Of a stretch of 64,000 nucleotides of DNA, positions 34,924 to 44,797 are shown one piece after another. The stretch's first letter is position 1. Each line of letters opens with the position of its first letter. The DNA comes from Peptoclostridium sp965368085. GTDB taxonomy: Bacteria > Bacillota > Clostridia > Peptostreptococcales > Peptostreptococcaceae. The translations under genes and the position numbers were made by a program. The stretch spans positions 43,257 through 107,256 of the forward strand of contig CBDULP010000006.1 of the NCBI GenBank assembly GCA_965368085.1, given 5' to 3'. The notes under the pieces were generated by a model. That model was not told the origin of the DNA, did not search any database, and saw only the letters and a program-made list of their open reading frames with translations.

Positions 34924-35997
34924 TTATATGGCTTTTTCTATTATTCCTCCGCCGAACACATAGTCTCCTTTGTATATCACCACTGACTGACCTGGAGTTA
35001 TGGCCCTTTCAGCGTTTTCAAACACTATTTCAACCTTGTCTCTTCCTAATTTGTATATGTTTGCCTTTTTGGCCTTGGCGCTGTATCTCACCTTGGCATA
35101 TACCGTCATTCCGTCTTTTATTTCATCACAGTATATGAGGTTGAAATCTTTTGCTATGAGGCCTTTTTTGAAGACATCTTCATTGTCTCCTATTATGACT
35201 TGGTTTTTCTTTGCATTTATACCTACTACGTATGCTGGCTTTCCTAGCGCTATGCCAAGCCCTTTTCTCTGGCCAACCGTATATTTTACTATGCCCTTGT
35301 GTTTTCCAAGAACTTTCCCGCTCTTGTCCACAAAATTCCCGCAAGATATATCCTTTTTTGAATACTCCTTTATGAACCTGTAGTAGTCGTCATCTTCCAC
35401 AAAGCATATTTCCTGGCTGTCGGGCTTATTTGCAGTCACAAGGCCTATCTTTGCAGCGATTTCCCTTATCTGGTCCTTGTTGTAGTCTCCAAGCGGTAGA
35501 AGCGTCCTCTCCAGCTGGTACTGAGTCATATTGTAAAGAGCGTATGTTTGATCCTTTTCGTCCGTCTCGGACTTTTTAAGAAGATATCTTCCACTTTCAC
35601 TGTCATAGTCAACCTTCGAATAGTGTCCCGTAGCTACATAATCGCATTCAAGCATTTGAGCTTTTTTTAAAAACGCATCGAATTTTATGTGCTTGTTGCA
35701 CGCTATGCACGGATTCGGAGTCTTTCCTCTCAAATATTCGTCAACAAAATAATCTACGACTTTTTCCCTGAACACGTCTCTCATGTTCAGCACATAAAAC
35801 GGTATTCCAATTTTTTCGGCGACCATTCTTGCATCTTCAACCGCCGACAATGAACAGCACGCCTTCTCCCTTTCAGCTTCTCCGTCCCAAAGTTTCATGA
35901 ATACTCCTATCACGTCGTATCCCTGCTCTTTCAGAAGATATGCTGCAACTGAACTGTCCACGCCACCGCTCATTCCTATCATTACTCTTTTCTTCAT
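34924..35997 (-). CDS. mnmA: tRNA-specific 2-thiouridylase MnmA
   Basis: A 357-residue PP-loop ATPase that makes s2U34 in tRNA-Lys, -Glu and -Gln. GMSGGVDSSVAAYLL (PP-loop), the catalytic Cys in NPCIACNKHIKF, TGHYSK, and the second Cys in SQEICFVED are intact. The start is ATG 35997 after GGGTGG. It follows iscU/iscS, a likely sulfur donor, but a terminator lies between them. MnmM (20064-20645) would act on the same base later. Confidence 0.97.
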   Translation of the reverse strand: MKKRVMIGMSGGVDSSVAAYLLKEQGYDVIGVFMKLWDGEAEREKACCSLSAVEDARMVAEKIGIPFYVLNMRDVFREKVVDYFVDEYLRGKTPNPCIACNKHIKFDAFLKKAQMLECDYVATGHYSKVDYDSESGRYLLKKSETDEKDQTYALYNMTQYQLERTLLPLGDYNKDQIREIAAKIGLVTANKPDSQEICFVEDDDYYRFIKEYSKKDISCGNFVDKSGKVLGKHKGIVKYTVGQRKGLGIALGKPAYVVGINAKKNQVIIGDNEDVFKKGLIAKDFNLIYCDEIKDGMTVYAKVRYSAKAKKANIYKLGRDKVEIVFENAERAITPGQSVVIYKGDYVFGGGIIEKAI

Positions 35998-36065
35998 AAA
36001 ACCACCCATCTTTATAATATAAGCTTACTTCACATAATATTACAACAAACTCTAACTTTAATCAA

Positions 36066-36097
36066 TAAAAAAGACCTGCTGACTATACAGGTCTTTT
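36066..36097 (-). terminator. Terminator of the isc operon
   Basis: A 10-bp stem AAAAGACCTG with CAGGTCTTTT, followed on the minus strand by TTTTTTATT. It lies a few bases past the iscU stop. Confidence 0.85.
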
Positions 36098-36103
36098 GAA
36101 ATC

Positions 36104-36541
36104 TTACTCTTCTTCGTGGTCATGATCGTGATGAACATCTTCAAATTCTATACCGTCAAGCTCTTCTATGTGAATATTGTGCTTCTTGGCGTAGTCCAGA
36201 AGGGCTCTCTTTATTGTCTGCTCCGCAAGAACTGAACAGTGTATCTTTGGTCCTGGAAGTCCTCCAAGAGCATCCACAACGTCCTTGTTTGTAATAGCCA
36301 ATGCTTCCTTTATAGTTTTCCCCTTTACCATCTCAGTTGCCATGCTTGAACTTGCAATTGCCGATGCGCATCCGTAAGTTTGGAATTTAACATCCACTAT
36401 TACATCGCCTTCTATTTTAAGGTAAACCTTCATCTCGTCTCCGCATGCAGGGCTTCCCGCTTCTCCTATACCGTCTGCATTAGGTATTACACCTACGTTT
36501 CTTGGATTTACAAAATACTCCATAACCTTTTCATTATACAT
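36104..36541 (-). CDS. iscU: Iron-sulfur cluster scaffold IscU/NifU-like
   Basis: A 145-residue scaffold protein. Cluster ligands: Cys in SPACGDEMK, in QTYGCASAIASSS and in IHCSVLAE. The His/Asp-rich tail (HHDHDHEEE) is an extra that may bind metal. It overlaps iscS by 8 bp. Builds [2Fe-2S] clusters with sulfur from IscS. Confidence 0.95.
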   Translation of the reverse strand: MYNEKVMEYFVNPRNVGVIPNADGIGEAGSPACGDEMKVYLKIEGDVIVDVKFQTYGCASAIASSSMATEMVKGKTIKEALAITNKDVVDALGGLPGPKIHCSVLAEQTIKRALLDYAKKHNIHIEELDGIEFEDVHHDHDHEEE

Positions 36542-37730
36542 GAGCTTCTTCCCCTTTCATGAACTTATCGTACAGAGGAGACATTCCTCTTAATCTTTCA
36601 ACTATTTTTTCAAGATGGCCTACAACGTATTCTATGTCCTCTTCACTTGTCATATCTCCTATTGAAAGTCTAAGCGAACCATGTGCTATCTCGTGTGGAA
36701 GACCTATGGCCATAAGGACATGCGATGGATCCAGTGATCCCGAAGTGCATGCCGAACCGCTTGATCCTGCGATTCCCACTATGTCAAGGCTTAGAAGTAT
36801 CGCTTCGCCCTCTATGAACTTAAAGCAGAAATTTGCATTCCCTGAAAGCCTCTTTGTAGGGTGTCCATTCAGTATTGTATGCGGTATTCTTTCCATTACG
36901 GAATTTATAAGCTTGTCCCTAAGCTGTGTAGTCTTTTTTATATGCTCTTCTATATTCGAAGTTGCCAGCTCTACAGCCTTTGCAAATGCCATTATACCTG
37001 CAACATTTTCAGTTCCTGCCCTTTTTCTTCTTTCCTGAGCTCCTCCGTGTACAAGCGGATGAAGCTTTATGCCCTTTCTCATGTAAAGAGCCCCTATTCC
37101 CTTAGGCCCATATATCTTGTGCGCCGTTATAGCCATAAGGTCCACTCCAAGCTCCTGCACGTCTATTTCTATGTTTCCAAGAGCCTGCACTGCATCAGTG
37201 TGGAAGAACACTTTCTGTTCCTTGGCTATCTGTGCAATTTCCTCTACCGGCTGTATGCTTCCTATTTCATTGTTGGCATACATAACGCTTATCAATATTG
37301 TAGTGTCCTTTATGGCGTTTTTAAGGTCCTCTATATTTATTATTCCATACTCATCCACATCAAGATAAGTAACTTCAAATCCATGATACTTTTCAAGGTA
37401 TTCACATGTATGAAGCACTGCATGGTGCTCTATTTTAGATGTTATTATGTGGTTTCCCTTGTCCTTGTATGCAAAGGCTATTCCCTTTATAGCCATGTTG
37501 TCCGCTTCAGATCCTCCGCCTGTAAAGAATATGTCTTCAGGCTTCGCATTTATGGCCTTTGCTATAGTAGCTCTAGCTTCAGTTATTGCATTTTTGACGC
37601 TTCTTCCGAAAGAGTGTACGCTCGATGGGTTCCCGAATTCTTCATTAAGATAGGGAAGCATGGCTTCGACAACTTCTTTTTTTACAGGCGTGGTTGCTGC
37701 GTAGTCCATATATACTCTTCTTTTTTCCAT
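36534..37730 (-). CDS. iscS: Cysteine desulfurase IscS/NifS
   Basis: A 398-residue PLP enzyme that takes sulfur from cysteine. MDYAATTPVKKEVVEAM at the start, the PLP lysine in ITAHKIYGPKGIGALY (about residue 205) and the mobile active-site Cys in SSGSACTSGSLDPSHVL (about 325) are present. Second gene of iscR-iscS-iscU. Supplies IscU and probably MnmA. Confidence 0.97.
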   Translation of the reverse strand: MEKRRVYMDYAATTPVKKEVVEAMLPYLNEEFGNPSSVHSFGRSVKNAITEARATIAKAINAKPEDIFFTGGGSEADNMAIKGIAFAYKDKGNHIITSKIEHHAVLHTCEYLEKYHGFEVTYLDVDEYGIINIEDLKNAIKDTTILISVMYANNEIGSIQPVEEIAQIAKEQKVFFHTDAVQALGNIEIDVQELGVDLMAITAHKIYGPKGIGALYMRKGIKLHPLVHGGAQERRKRAGTENVAGIMAFAKAVELATSNIEEHIKKTTQLRDKLINSVMERIPHTILNGHPTKRLSGNANFCFKFIEGEAILLSLDIVGIAGSSGSACTSGSLDPSHVLMAIGLPHEIAHGSLRLSIGDMTSEEDIEYVVGHLEKIVERLRGMSPLYDKFMKGEEAHV

Positions 37731-37745
37731 ATAATAATTCAGCTC

Positions 37746-38186
37746 CTATCTTTTAATTTTGATTTCTATTTGCATTTTCTTGTAGTGGTCATTCACCATG
37801 TCTTCAAGAGTTATTCCATCCATTACCGAATCTATACTTTTTTTCATCTTTTCCCAGACTTCTTTTGTCACACAAATCTCCGCATTTTCGCATGAGCCCT
37901 GATCCACGACACATTCCGATGGAACAAGCGGCCCTTCAAGAACCCTTATTACATCTCCCACGGTGATTTCACCCGGCGGCTTTGCCAAGAGATACCCTCC
38001 CTGCGAGCCCCTTACACTCTTTACGAGCTTTGCCTTTTTGAGCGGTGACATGATCTGTTCTAGATACTGCTCCGAAATGCTTTGCTGCTTTGCTATATAT
38101 TTAAGGGCCAAAGGACCCTTTCCTTCATTTAGTGCTAATGAAAACATCGCCTTAAGGCCGTATCTGCCCTTTGTAGATAAAATCAA
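37746..38186 (-). CDS. iscR: Rrf2-family regulator IscR
   Basis: A 146-residue winged-helix regulator. LSTKGRYGLKAMFSLAL and SISEQYLEQIMSPLKKAKLVKSVRGSQGGYLLAKPP are typical Rrf2 text. Three cysteines (ECVVDQGSCENAEIC) match the IscR cluster-binding pattern with one residue more in the first spacer. The start is TTG 38186, placed just after the strong site AAGAAGGTGATC; the upstream ATG would overlap it. First gene of the isc operon, so it probably controls its own promoter. Confidence 0.92.
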   Translation of the reverse strand: MILSTKGRYGLKAMFSLALNEGKGPLALKYIAKQQSISEQYLEQIMSPLKKAKLVKSVRGSQGGYLLAKPPGEITVGDVIRVLEGPLVPSECVVDQGSCENAEICVTKEVWEKMKKSIDSVMDGITLEDMVNDHYKKMQIEIKIKR

Positions 38187-38216
38187 AAGATCACCTTCTT
38201 TCAATCCCTAGTAAAC

Positions 38217-38265
38217 CGATAGGAATTCTTAGGTAAAGTATATTACAGCGATTCTTTTTTGTCAA
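38217..38265 (-). promoter_or_regulatory. isc operon promoter with downstream dyad
   Basis: TTGACA (38260-38265), 17-bp spacer, TATACT (38237-38242) on the minus strand. Just downstream, TAGGAATTCTTA is a near palindrome (one mismatched pair) at the expected operator position for IscR. Confidence 0.6.
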
Positions 38266-38404
38266 TATGTCAAATTTGTTTTTTTGAAAACCTTTTCACA
38301 AGTTCCTACAATTCGCTTGCACAGCCATTTACACGCCGTATTCGTCCGAATTTTCCATATTTTCAGAATACCATTAAGCATCAACATAAGATATGCTGAT
38401 GCCA

Positions 38405-38480
38405 TGAACCAATTCGGATTTTTGAAGCTTTGCTGGGTTACTCATTGAAATTCTAGCAAAGAACCAATCGGAATCCCAAA
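38405..38480. repeat. Inverted repeat related to the dispersed intergenic family
   Basis: GAAGCTTTGCTGG faces CTAGCAAAG, with an outer pair TTCGGATTTTTG / AATCGGAATCC that matches less well. The loop holds CTCATTGAAAT, also found in the copy at 63538-63660. No gene is seen in 38266-38486. Confidence 0.4.
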
Positions 38481-38486
38481 TGCACA

Positions 38487-38514
38487 AAAGCCGCCGGAAT
38501 TATCCGGCGGCTTT
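38487..38514. terminator. Terminator downstream of pyruvate carboxylase
   Basis: A 12-bp perfect GC-rich stem (AAAGCCGCCGGA with TCCGGCGGCTTT). A T-rich tail is present on the plus strand and a short one on the minus strand. Confidence 0.75.
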
Positions 38515-38540
38515 ATTTTTTCTAATATACTTATTCTTCT

Positions 38541-41500
38541 TTAAGCTTCTTTAAGCGATATTAGTAGCTGCTTGTCTGAAACCATTTTTCCTTCGTCCAC
38601 GTATATCTTTTCTATTACACCATTGCACTTGGACACTATTGTTGTCTCCATCTTCATGGCTTCTATCACTATAAGAGGCTGGTTCTCTTCGACTGCGTCT
38701 CCCTCTTTTGCTATGATCTTTATTACTTTTCCAGGTATGCTCGCGCCTACTTGGAGCTTGTCTGACATGTCTGCTTTTAGTATGTGATCCTCAGCAGTTT
38801 GTGCATTCATGTCCTCTATTTCAACTTCTCTTCTTGTTCCATTAAGCTCGAATGTCACCGTCTTCATTCCGCCGCTCTTTGCTTCTCCAATGTCTATAAG
38901 TCTTATAGAAAGAGTCTTTCCTTCCTCTATCTCAACTTCGCACTCTTCTCCCTTTCTAAGGCCATGGAAGAACACGTGGCTTTCAAGTCTTGAAATGTCA
39001 GTGTACTCGCTCATGTAGTGTCTTAGGTAGTCCTCGTAAACCTTAGGATACAGGCAGTAGCTTATTACGTTTCTCATGTTAGCATCTTTTATTCCATGCT
39101 TTTCTGCAAGATGTTCCTTTATCTTGTCAAAATCTTCATCCTCAAGAAGCTCTCCAGGTCTTGAAGTTATAGGCTCGTCACCTTTTAGCACTACTTCCTG
39201 AAGATCTTTAGGAACTCCTCCGACAGGCTGTCCTATCATACCCTTGCAGTAGTCAACTACCGAGTCTGGGAATGAAAGGTTCTTTCCTGCTTCACATATG
39301 TTTTCATTGTCAAGCTCGTTTTTCTCCATGAATATGGCAAGGTCTCCAACCACTTTAGATGATGGCGTAACCTTTATTATGTCTCCAAGAAGATCGTTTG
39401 CCATCTTGTATTTTTCCTTTACTTCCTTGAATCTCTCGCCAAGTCCAAGACTTTCAACCTGAGGCTTAAGGTTTGAGTATTGTCCTCCAGGAATCTCGTA
39501 CTTGTATATCTCCGCAGAAGACGTCTTAAGGTCACTTTCAAATCCGCCGTATACTCCTCTTAACTGCTTGTAGTAGTCATCCAGCTTTCCTATGTTTTCC
39601 ATGCTAATGCCCGTTGCTCTTTCCGAACCTTCAAGAGCCTCTACAAGGCTGTTTAGAGATGGTTGGCTTGTAAGCCCTGACATCGCTTCAAGCGCACAGT
39701 CTACAACGTCAACACCTGCATCTGCAGCCATCATAAGCGTTGCTATTCCGTTTCCGCTTGTATCGTGAGTGTGAAGGTGAACTGGAAGCGATGTTTCCTG
39801 CTTAAGCGCCTTTATAAGCTTGTGCGCAGCATACGGCTTAAGTAGACCCGCCATGTCTTTTATAGCTATCATATGAACTCCAAGGCTTTCAAGCTCCTTG
39901 GCCATGTTCACATAGTATTCTAAGTTGTATTTTGTCCTTGTCTCGTCAAGTATATTTCCTGTGTAGCACAGTGACGCTTCTACAAGCTTTCCTGTCTTTA
40001 GTGCTTCTGCTATAGGAAGCTTCATATTCTCAACCCAGTTAAGGCTGTCGAATATTCTGAATACGTCTATTCCTGAATTTGCAGACTCTTCTATGAACTG
40101 CTTTATTACATTGTCAGGATAGTTTCTGTATCCTACGGCGTTAGAAGCTCTAAGAAGCATCTGGAACATCACGTTAGGAATGCCCTCTCTAAGCTGCTCA
40201 AGCCTTCTCCAAGGTGATTCTTTAAGGAATCTGTATGCAACGTCGAATGTAGCTCCTCCCCACATTTCAAGTGAGAACAGATCGCTCATGCATTTACTTG
40301 TAGCTTCCGATACCTTAAGGAAGTCATTAGTCCTGAACCTTGTAGCCACAAGCGACTGATGGGCATCCCTCATTGTTGTATCTGTAATAAGAAGTTTCTT
40401 TTGGTCTTTTACCCACTGTGCATATTTCGCTGCTCCCATTTCCTGAAGCATGTCCCTAGATCCCTTTTTCACATCAAGCATGGATACGTCCGGAGCAATT
40501 ACATTTTCAAAGTCCTGCTTTTCGCCTTTTCTTTCGTTTACCATTACATTTCCTATGAAATTAAGTATCCTTGTAGCTCTGTCTTTTCCTTCTTCTATCT
40601 CAAACAGTTCTCTTGTGTCATCCACAAATTTGGTATCGCACTTTCCTTCAATGAATTTTTCATGGCTAAGTACGTTAAGAAGGAATCCTACGTTTGTCTT
40701 TACGCCCCTTACACGAAGCTCTTTAAGCGAACGCATGGCCTTTCTTGCTGCACCTTTGAATGTTCTGTCCCACGATATTGTCTTTACAAGAAGACTGTCG
40801 TAGAATGGAGTGATTTCAGATCCTGAGAATCCATTTCCTCCATCAAGTCTTATTCCAAATCCTGAACCAGTTCTGTAAACGTCTATTTTTCCAGTATCTG
40901 GCATAAAATTATTTTTAGGATCTTCAGTTGTTATTCTCGACTGTATAGAATAACCATTTATTTTTATATCATCTTGTGATTTTATGTTTATTTCAGGTCC
41001 TGAAAGCTCACATCCCTGAGCTACCAATATCTGGCTTTGAACAAGGTCTATTCCAGTTATCATTTCAGTAACAGTGTGCTCAACCTGAATTCTAGGGTTC
41101 ATCTCTATGAAGTAGTGGTTTCCAGCAGCATCTACAAGGAACTCAAGAGTTCCTGCATTTGAATAGTCAACGTGCTTTGCAAGTTTTACAGCATCTCCAC
41201 ATATGCTATTTCTTAGATCATCAGAAAGCGAAAATGCCGGAGCATACTCGACTATCTTCTGGTGTCTTCTTTGCACAGAACAGTCCCTTTCGTAAAGGTG
41301 AACTATGTTACCGTGCTTATCTCCTAAAATCTGAACCTCTATGTGTTTTGGGCTTCTAAGATATTTTTCAATGAATACAGCCGAGCTTCCAAACGCCTTT
41401 TGAGATTCGCTGACAGCACTTTCGAACCCAAGAATCAAATCGTCTTCTTTTTCTATTATTCTCATGCCTCTTCCGCCGCCGCCGTTAGACGCCTTTAGTA

Positions 41501-41978
41501 TTACAGGGTATCCTACCTTTCCTGCAACCTCTTTTGCCTCTTCTACACTCATTATCTGGTGGTCGACTCCTGGAATCGTTGGAACTCCGACTTCAGCCGC
41601 CATTTTTTTTGAGCTTATCTTGTCTCCCATTTTTTCCATTGTCTGAGCAGAAGGCCCTATGAACGCTATGCCGTTTTTTTCGCATTTTCTTACGAATTCA
41701 GGGTTTTCAGAAAGGAATCCATATCCTGGGTGTATTGCATCTACACCTTTTTTCTTGGCAAGATGTATTATGCCGTCAATATCAAGATACGCTTCTATAG
41801 GTCCTTTTCCTTCGCCTATAAGGTATGACTCGTCTGCTTTAGTTCTGTGAAGACCATATTTGTCTTCTTCTGTATAAACACCCACTGTTCTTATTCCAAG
41901 CTCTGAACAAGCTCTGAATACTCTTATAGCTATTTCACCACGATTTGCCACAAGAACTTTTTTAAATTCTCTAACCAC
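38541..41978 (-). CDS. pyc: Pyruvate carboxylase
   Basis: A 1145-residue biotin enzyme making oxaloacetate from pyruvate. Order: biotin carboxylase domain (about 1-450, FKKVLVANRGEIAIRVFRA, KASNGGGGRGMRI, FIEMNPRIQVEHTVTE), carboxyltransferase domain (about 520-820, DTTMRDAHQSLVATR, MWGGATFDVAYRFL), the PC-specific domain, and a C-terminal biotinyl domain with the lysine in EAMKMETTI. The start is GTG 41978, nine bases after AGGAG. A single-gene unit. It would supply oxaloacetate to the citrate branch encoded at 8.9-11.8 kb. Confidence 0.97.
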   Translation of the reverse strand: MVREFKKVLVANRGEIAIRVFRACSELGIRTVGVYTEEDKYGLHRTKADESYLIGEGKGPIEAYLDIDGIIHLAKKKGVDAIHPGYGFLSENPEFVRKCEKNGIAFIGPSAQTMEKMGDKISSKKMAAEVGVPTIPGVDHQIMSVEEAKEVAGKVGYPVILKASNGGGGRGMRIIEKEDDLILGFESAVSESQKAFGSSAVFIEKYLRSPKHIEVQILGDKHGNIVHLYERDCSVQRRHQKIVEYAPAFSLSDDLRNSICGDAVKLAKHVDYSNAGTLEFLVDAAGNHYFIEMNPRIQVEHTVTEMITGIDLVQSQILVAQGCELSGPEINIKSQDDIKINGYSIQSRITTEDPKNNFMPDTGKIDVYRTGSGFGIRLDGGNGFSGSEITPFYDSLLVKTISWDRTFKGAARKAMRSLKELRVRGVKTNVGFLLNVLSHEKFIEGKCDTKFVDDTRELFEIEEGKDRATRILNFIGNVMVNERKGEKQDFENVIAPDVSMLDVKKGSRDMLQEMGAAKYAQWVKDQKKLLITDTTMRDAHQSLVATRFRTNDFLKVSEATSKCMSDLFSLEMWGGATFDVAYRFLKESPWRRLEQLREGIPNVMFQMLLRASNAVGYRNYPDNVIKQFIEESANSGIDVFRIFDSLNWVENMKLPIAEALKTGKLVEASLCYTGNILDETRTKYNLEYYVNMAKELESLGVHMIAIKDMAGLLKPYAAHKLIKALKQETSLPVHLHTHDTSGNGIATLMMAADAGVDVVDCALEAMSGLTSQPSLNSLVEALEGSERATGISMENIGKLDDYYKQLRGVYGGFESDLKTSSAEIYKYEIPGGQYSNLKPQVESLGLGERFKEVKEKYKMANDLLGDIIKVTPSSKVVGDLAIFMEKNELDNENICEAGKNLSFPDSVVDYCKGMIGQPVGGVPKDLQEVVLKGDEPITSRPGELLEDEDFDKIKEHLAEKHGIKDANMRNVISYCLYPKVYEDYLRHYMSEYTDISRLESHVFFHGLRKGEECEVEIEEGKTLSIRLIDIGEAKSGGMKTVTFELNGTRREVEIEDMNAQTAEDHILKADMSDKLQVGASIPGKVIKIIAKEGDAVEENQPLIVIEAMKMETTIVSKCNGVIEKIYVDEGKMVSDKQLLISLKEA

Positions 41979-42106
41979 ACTTATCAACTCCTAATTCAAG
42001 AATTATAACTTTTTGTTCGTATAAAGACGTATATTTTTTATTGTATTTACAATATACTTCACTTGATAAATTTATTAGAATGATACCACAAAAAACCTAA
42101 TATTTC

Positions 42107-42126
42107 AATATCCTTATCAGGATATT
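42107..42126. promoter_or_regulatory. Palindrome upstream of pyc
   Basis: AATATCCT / AGGATATT separated by TATC gives an 8-bp perfect inverted repeat, about 130 bp upstream of pyc and near a possible TGGTATCAT extended -10. It could be an operator. The rest of 41979-42522 holds no gene I can support. Confidence 0.35.
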
Positions 42127-42522
42127 ATAGAATAAAAAAGCATTTTATGCCATTATTTTTTTATTTATGCCTTATTTTTTATTCGTTTCTATTTTTTTGT
42201 GACACATTAAACAATAATCATGTTGTTTTTTCCTCGCGGGTCATTGTTTTTTATTTGCATACACATCCAATTAATTTTAGCAGACAAAAAAATTTTAATC
42301 AAAAAATATTTCTTTAATCCATTTACCCTGTTTCCGCGGCGCCGAAACCATGTGAATTCAAAACAGTATCAAAAAACGCATGCAAGCTGTGTAAAACAGT
42401 CAGACTTTTTAGAATTTTGCCAAACTGTTCATAGAAATACCGCACAAAATCCTATGGAACCTGTACCATTTGAACAAAGGTAGTTTTAAACGGTTCCCAG
42501 AAATTGCGCGGCTATGATATTC

Positions 42523-43803
42523 CTATAATCTTTTTTTCTTTATTGAATTTAAATATTCGAATGCACCTTTTTCAAATTTATTGTCCGCCGGTATATAATA
42601 TTTTGAATTTTGAATGTTTTCGGGCATATACTGCTGATGCACATATGAGTTTTCATAATTGTGTGGATATTTATAACCTACGCTCCTGCTAAGCTTTTTA
42701 GCTCCACTATAGTGCCCGTCTCTTATGTGCATTGGGATTTCCCCTATATCCTTGTTTTCAATATCGCTAAGAGCCCTGTCTATGGCTGTAAGCGCCGAAT
42801 TGGACTTTGGCGATGATGCAAGCAGTATCACTGCCTGCGCAAGCGGAATTCTCGCTTCCGGAAACCCCAGTTGGTTTGCACTGTCCGTACATGCTTTCAC
42901 TATGCTTATGGCATTCGGATATGCAAGGCCTATATCTTCAGATGCTATTACTATAAGCCTCCTTATTATGGACTTCATATCCCCCGCCTTTATCAGCCTT
43001 GCCAAATAGTGCAGTGATGCATCCACATCGCTTCCCCTTATGGCCTTTTGGAATGCGCTGAGTATGTCATAGTGATTGTCTCCTGACCTGTCATAATTTA
43101 TCATCTTTATATCCAGGCCGTTTTCTATTGATGCGCAGTCAAGACTGAGCTGCATATCTTCACTTATATCCAGTGAAAACATAGCCGCCTCCAGTATGTT
43201 TATGGCTTTTCTCAAATCTCCATTTGAAAAAACAGCTATCTTTTCAAGCGCTTCTTTTTCATAGTTTATCGCATACCCTTCGAACTCGTCCTCTTCAAGA
43301 AATCCTATGGCCTTTTGCAGCCCCTTTACTATGTCACCTGTGTTAAGCGGCTTGAATTCGAATACTATAGACCTGCTTAAAAGCGCATTATACACATAAT
43401 GGTGCGGGTTCTCAGTAGTGCTTGCTATAAGGGTGATTTTACCATTTTCTATATACTCGAGTATTGTCTGCTGCTGCTTTTTATTAAAGCTTTGTATTTC
43501 ATCTATATAAAGTATTATTCCATTTACATTCGATATTTCATTGCTTTTAGATATTACCTGCTTTATATCTGAAACGGATGAGGTCGTTGCATTGATTTTA
43601 AAAAATTCCATATTCAGAGTATGCGAAATTATATTCGCAAGACTTGTCTTGCCCGTTCCAGACGGCCCATAGAGTATCATGTTTGTAATTTTTTGGGCAT
43701 TTATCATGTTTGCAAGCGCTTTCCCTCTTCCTATTATATGACTCTGCCCTATCATGTCTTCTATTTTTACAGGCCTCATTCTCTCTGCAAGCGGTTTTAA
43801 CAT
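42523..43803 (-). CDS. rarA: Replication-associated recombination protein A (RarA/MgsA)
   Basis: A 426-residue AAA+ ATPase of the clamp-loader clade acting at stalled forks. MLKPLAERMRPVKIEDMIGQ, Walker A GPSGTGKTSLAN, Walker B LYIDEIQSFNKKQQ, sensor 1 STTENPHH, and the C-terminal tetramerisation part with SEDIGLAYPNA are present. Length normal. TAGGAGG sets ATG 43803, only 15 bp past the codY terminator, so it needs read-through or a promoter inside codY. Confidence 0.95.
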   Translation of the reverse strand: MLKPLAERMRPVKIEDMIGQSHIIGRGKALANMINAQKITNMILYGPSGTGKTSLANIISHTLNMEFFKINATTSSVSDIKQVISKSNEISNVNGIILYIDEIQSFNKKQQQTILEYIENGKITLIASTTENPHHYVYNALLSRSIVFEFKPLNTGDIVKGLQKAIGFLEEDEFEGYAINYEKEALEKIAVFSNGDLRKAINILEAAMFSLDISEDMQLSLDCASIENGLDIKMINYDRSGDNHYDILSAFQKAIRGSDVDASLHYLARLIKAGDMKSIIRRLIVIASEDIGLAYPNAISIVKACTDSANQLGFPEARIPLAQAVILLASSPKSNSALTAIDRALSDIENKDIGEIPMHIRDGHYSGAKKLSRSVGYKYPHNYENSYVHQQYMPENIQNSKYYIPADNKFEKGAFEYLNSIKKKRL

Positions 43804-43817
43804 TTTAATCCTCCTAA

Positions 43818-43852
43818 AAAAATAAAAGTAGGGAAACCCTACTTTTATTTTT
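43818..43852. terminator. Terminator of codY
   Basis: A 16-bp perfect stem, AAAAATAAAAGTAGGG with its complement, around AAA. The stem overlaps the codY stop codon and works in both directions. Confidence 0.85.
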
Positions 43853-44630
43853 AACCCTTAAGTTTTTTAAGCTCATCCATAAGCTTGTTATTCAATATCT
43901 TTATGTGAGTTCCCTTCATTCCAAGGGATCTTGACTCGATAACTCCTGCGCTTTCAAACTTTCTAAGAGCATTTACTATTACAGACCTTGTTATTCCAAC
44001 TCTGTCTGCTATCTTACTTGCTACAAGAAGACCTTCTTCTCCATCCAGCTCGTCGAATATGTGCTCTACAGCTTCAAGTTCTGAATAAGAAAGCGTTCCC
44101 ACAGCCATTTGAACTACGGCCTTTTTCCTCATTTCCTCTTCAAGCTCTTCGCTTTTGGCTCTTAGTATCTCAAGCCCCACTATTGTTGCACTGTACTCGG
44201 CAAGTACCAAATCCTCATCGCAAAACTCCTCATCATATCTCGAAAGAAGCATCGTTCCAAGCCTTTTCCCACTTCCCATAAGAGGCACTATAGTTGCAAA
44301 TTTATTGTAACTTTCTATGTCGTATTTGAACACCTTCAAGAACTCGTCTTTTGTAAGATTATATACCGTCTGGTTTATCCTCATAAGGTTTTCAGTGTAT
44401 TCCTCCGGGAACTTTTCCTCCCCTGTCTCTTCATCCACTATAGTCGAGCTGTCTGAAACGTGTGTAAGTTCAAGACCTAGCACCTTACCTTCAGTGTTCA
44501 CTATATATACATTTGCATTTAAGACTTCACTTAGTATTGTGCACAGCTCCGAAAATGAAACAGGATTGGTTCCCGATTTTTGAAGAATCCCATTTAGTTT
44601 TCTCGTTTTACTCAGCAATTCGCTAGCCAT
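43851..44630 (-). CDS. codY: GTP-sensing transcriptional pleiotropic repressor CodY
   Basis: A 259-residue global regulator that binds branched-chain amino acids and GTP. N-terminal GAF domain (MASELLSKTRKLNGILQKSG, LGLELTH) and C-terminal winged helix (VASKIADRVGITRSVIVNALRKFESAGVIESRSLGMKGTHIKILN). CGAGGAGG precedes the ATG. Conserved position after topA. A likely controller of brnQ in this window. Confidence 0.97.
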   Translation of the reverse strand: MASELLSKTRKLNGILQKSGTNPVSFSELCTILSEVLNANVYIVNTEGKVLGLELTHVSDSSTIVDEETGEEKFPEEYTENLMRINQTVYNLTKDEFLKVFKYDIESYNKFATIVPLMGSGKRLGTMLLSRYDEEFCDEDLVLAEYSATIVGLEILRAKSEELEEEMRKKAVVQMAVGTLSYSELEAVEHIFDELDGEEGLLVASKIADRVGITRSVIVNALRKFESAGVIESRSLGMKGTHIKILNNKLMDELKKLKG

Positions 44631-44797
44631 AAAAATCCTCCTCGGTTTTGTTTTTCACTTTTAATTCTCATTATATAAACCTTGCATATTCGTTTATTTT
44701 TAAACTTAATTTTCAACTTTAAATGTATACAAAGCACATCTGAATGTTATCATATTGTCGCGGATTTATCAATATCTATTTATTCTTAAATGTCTAA

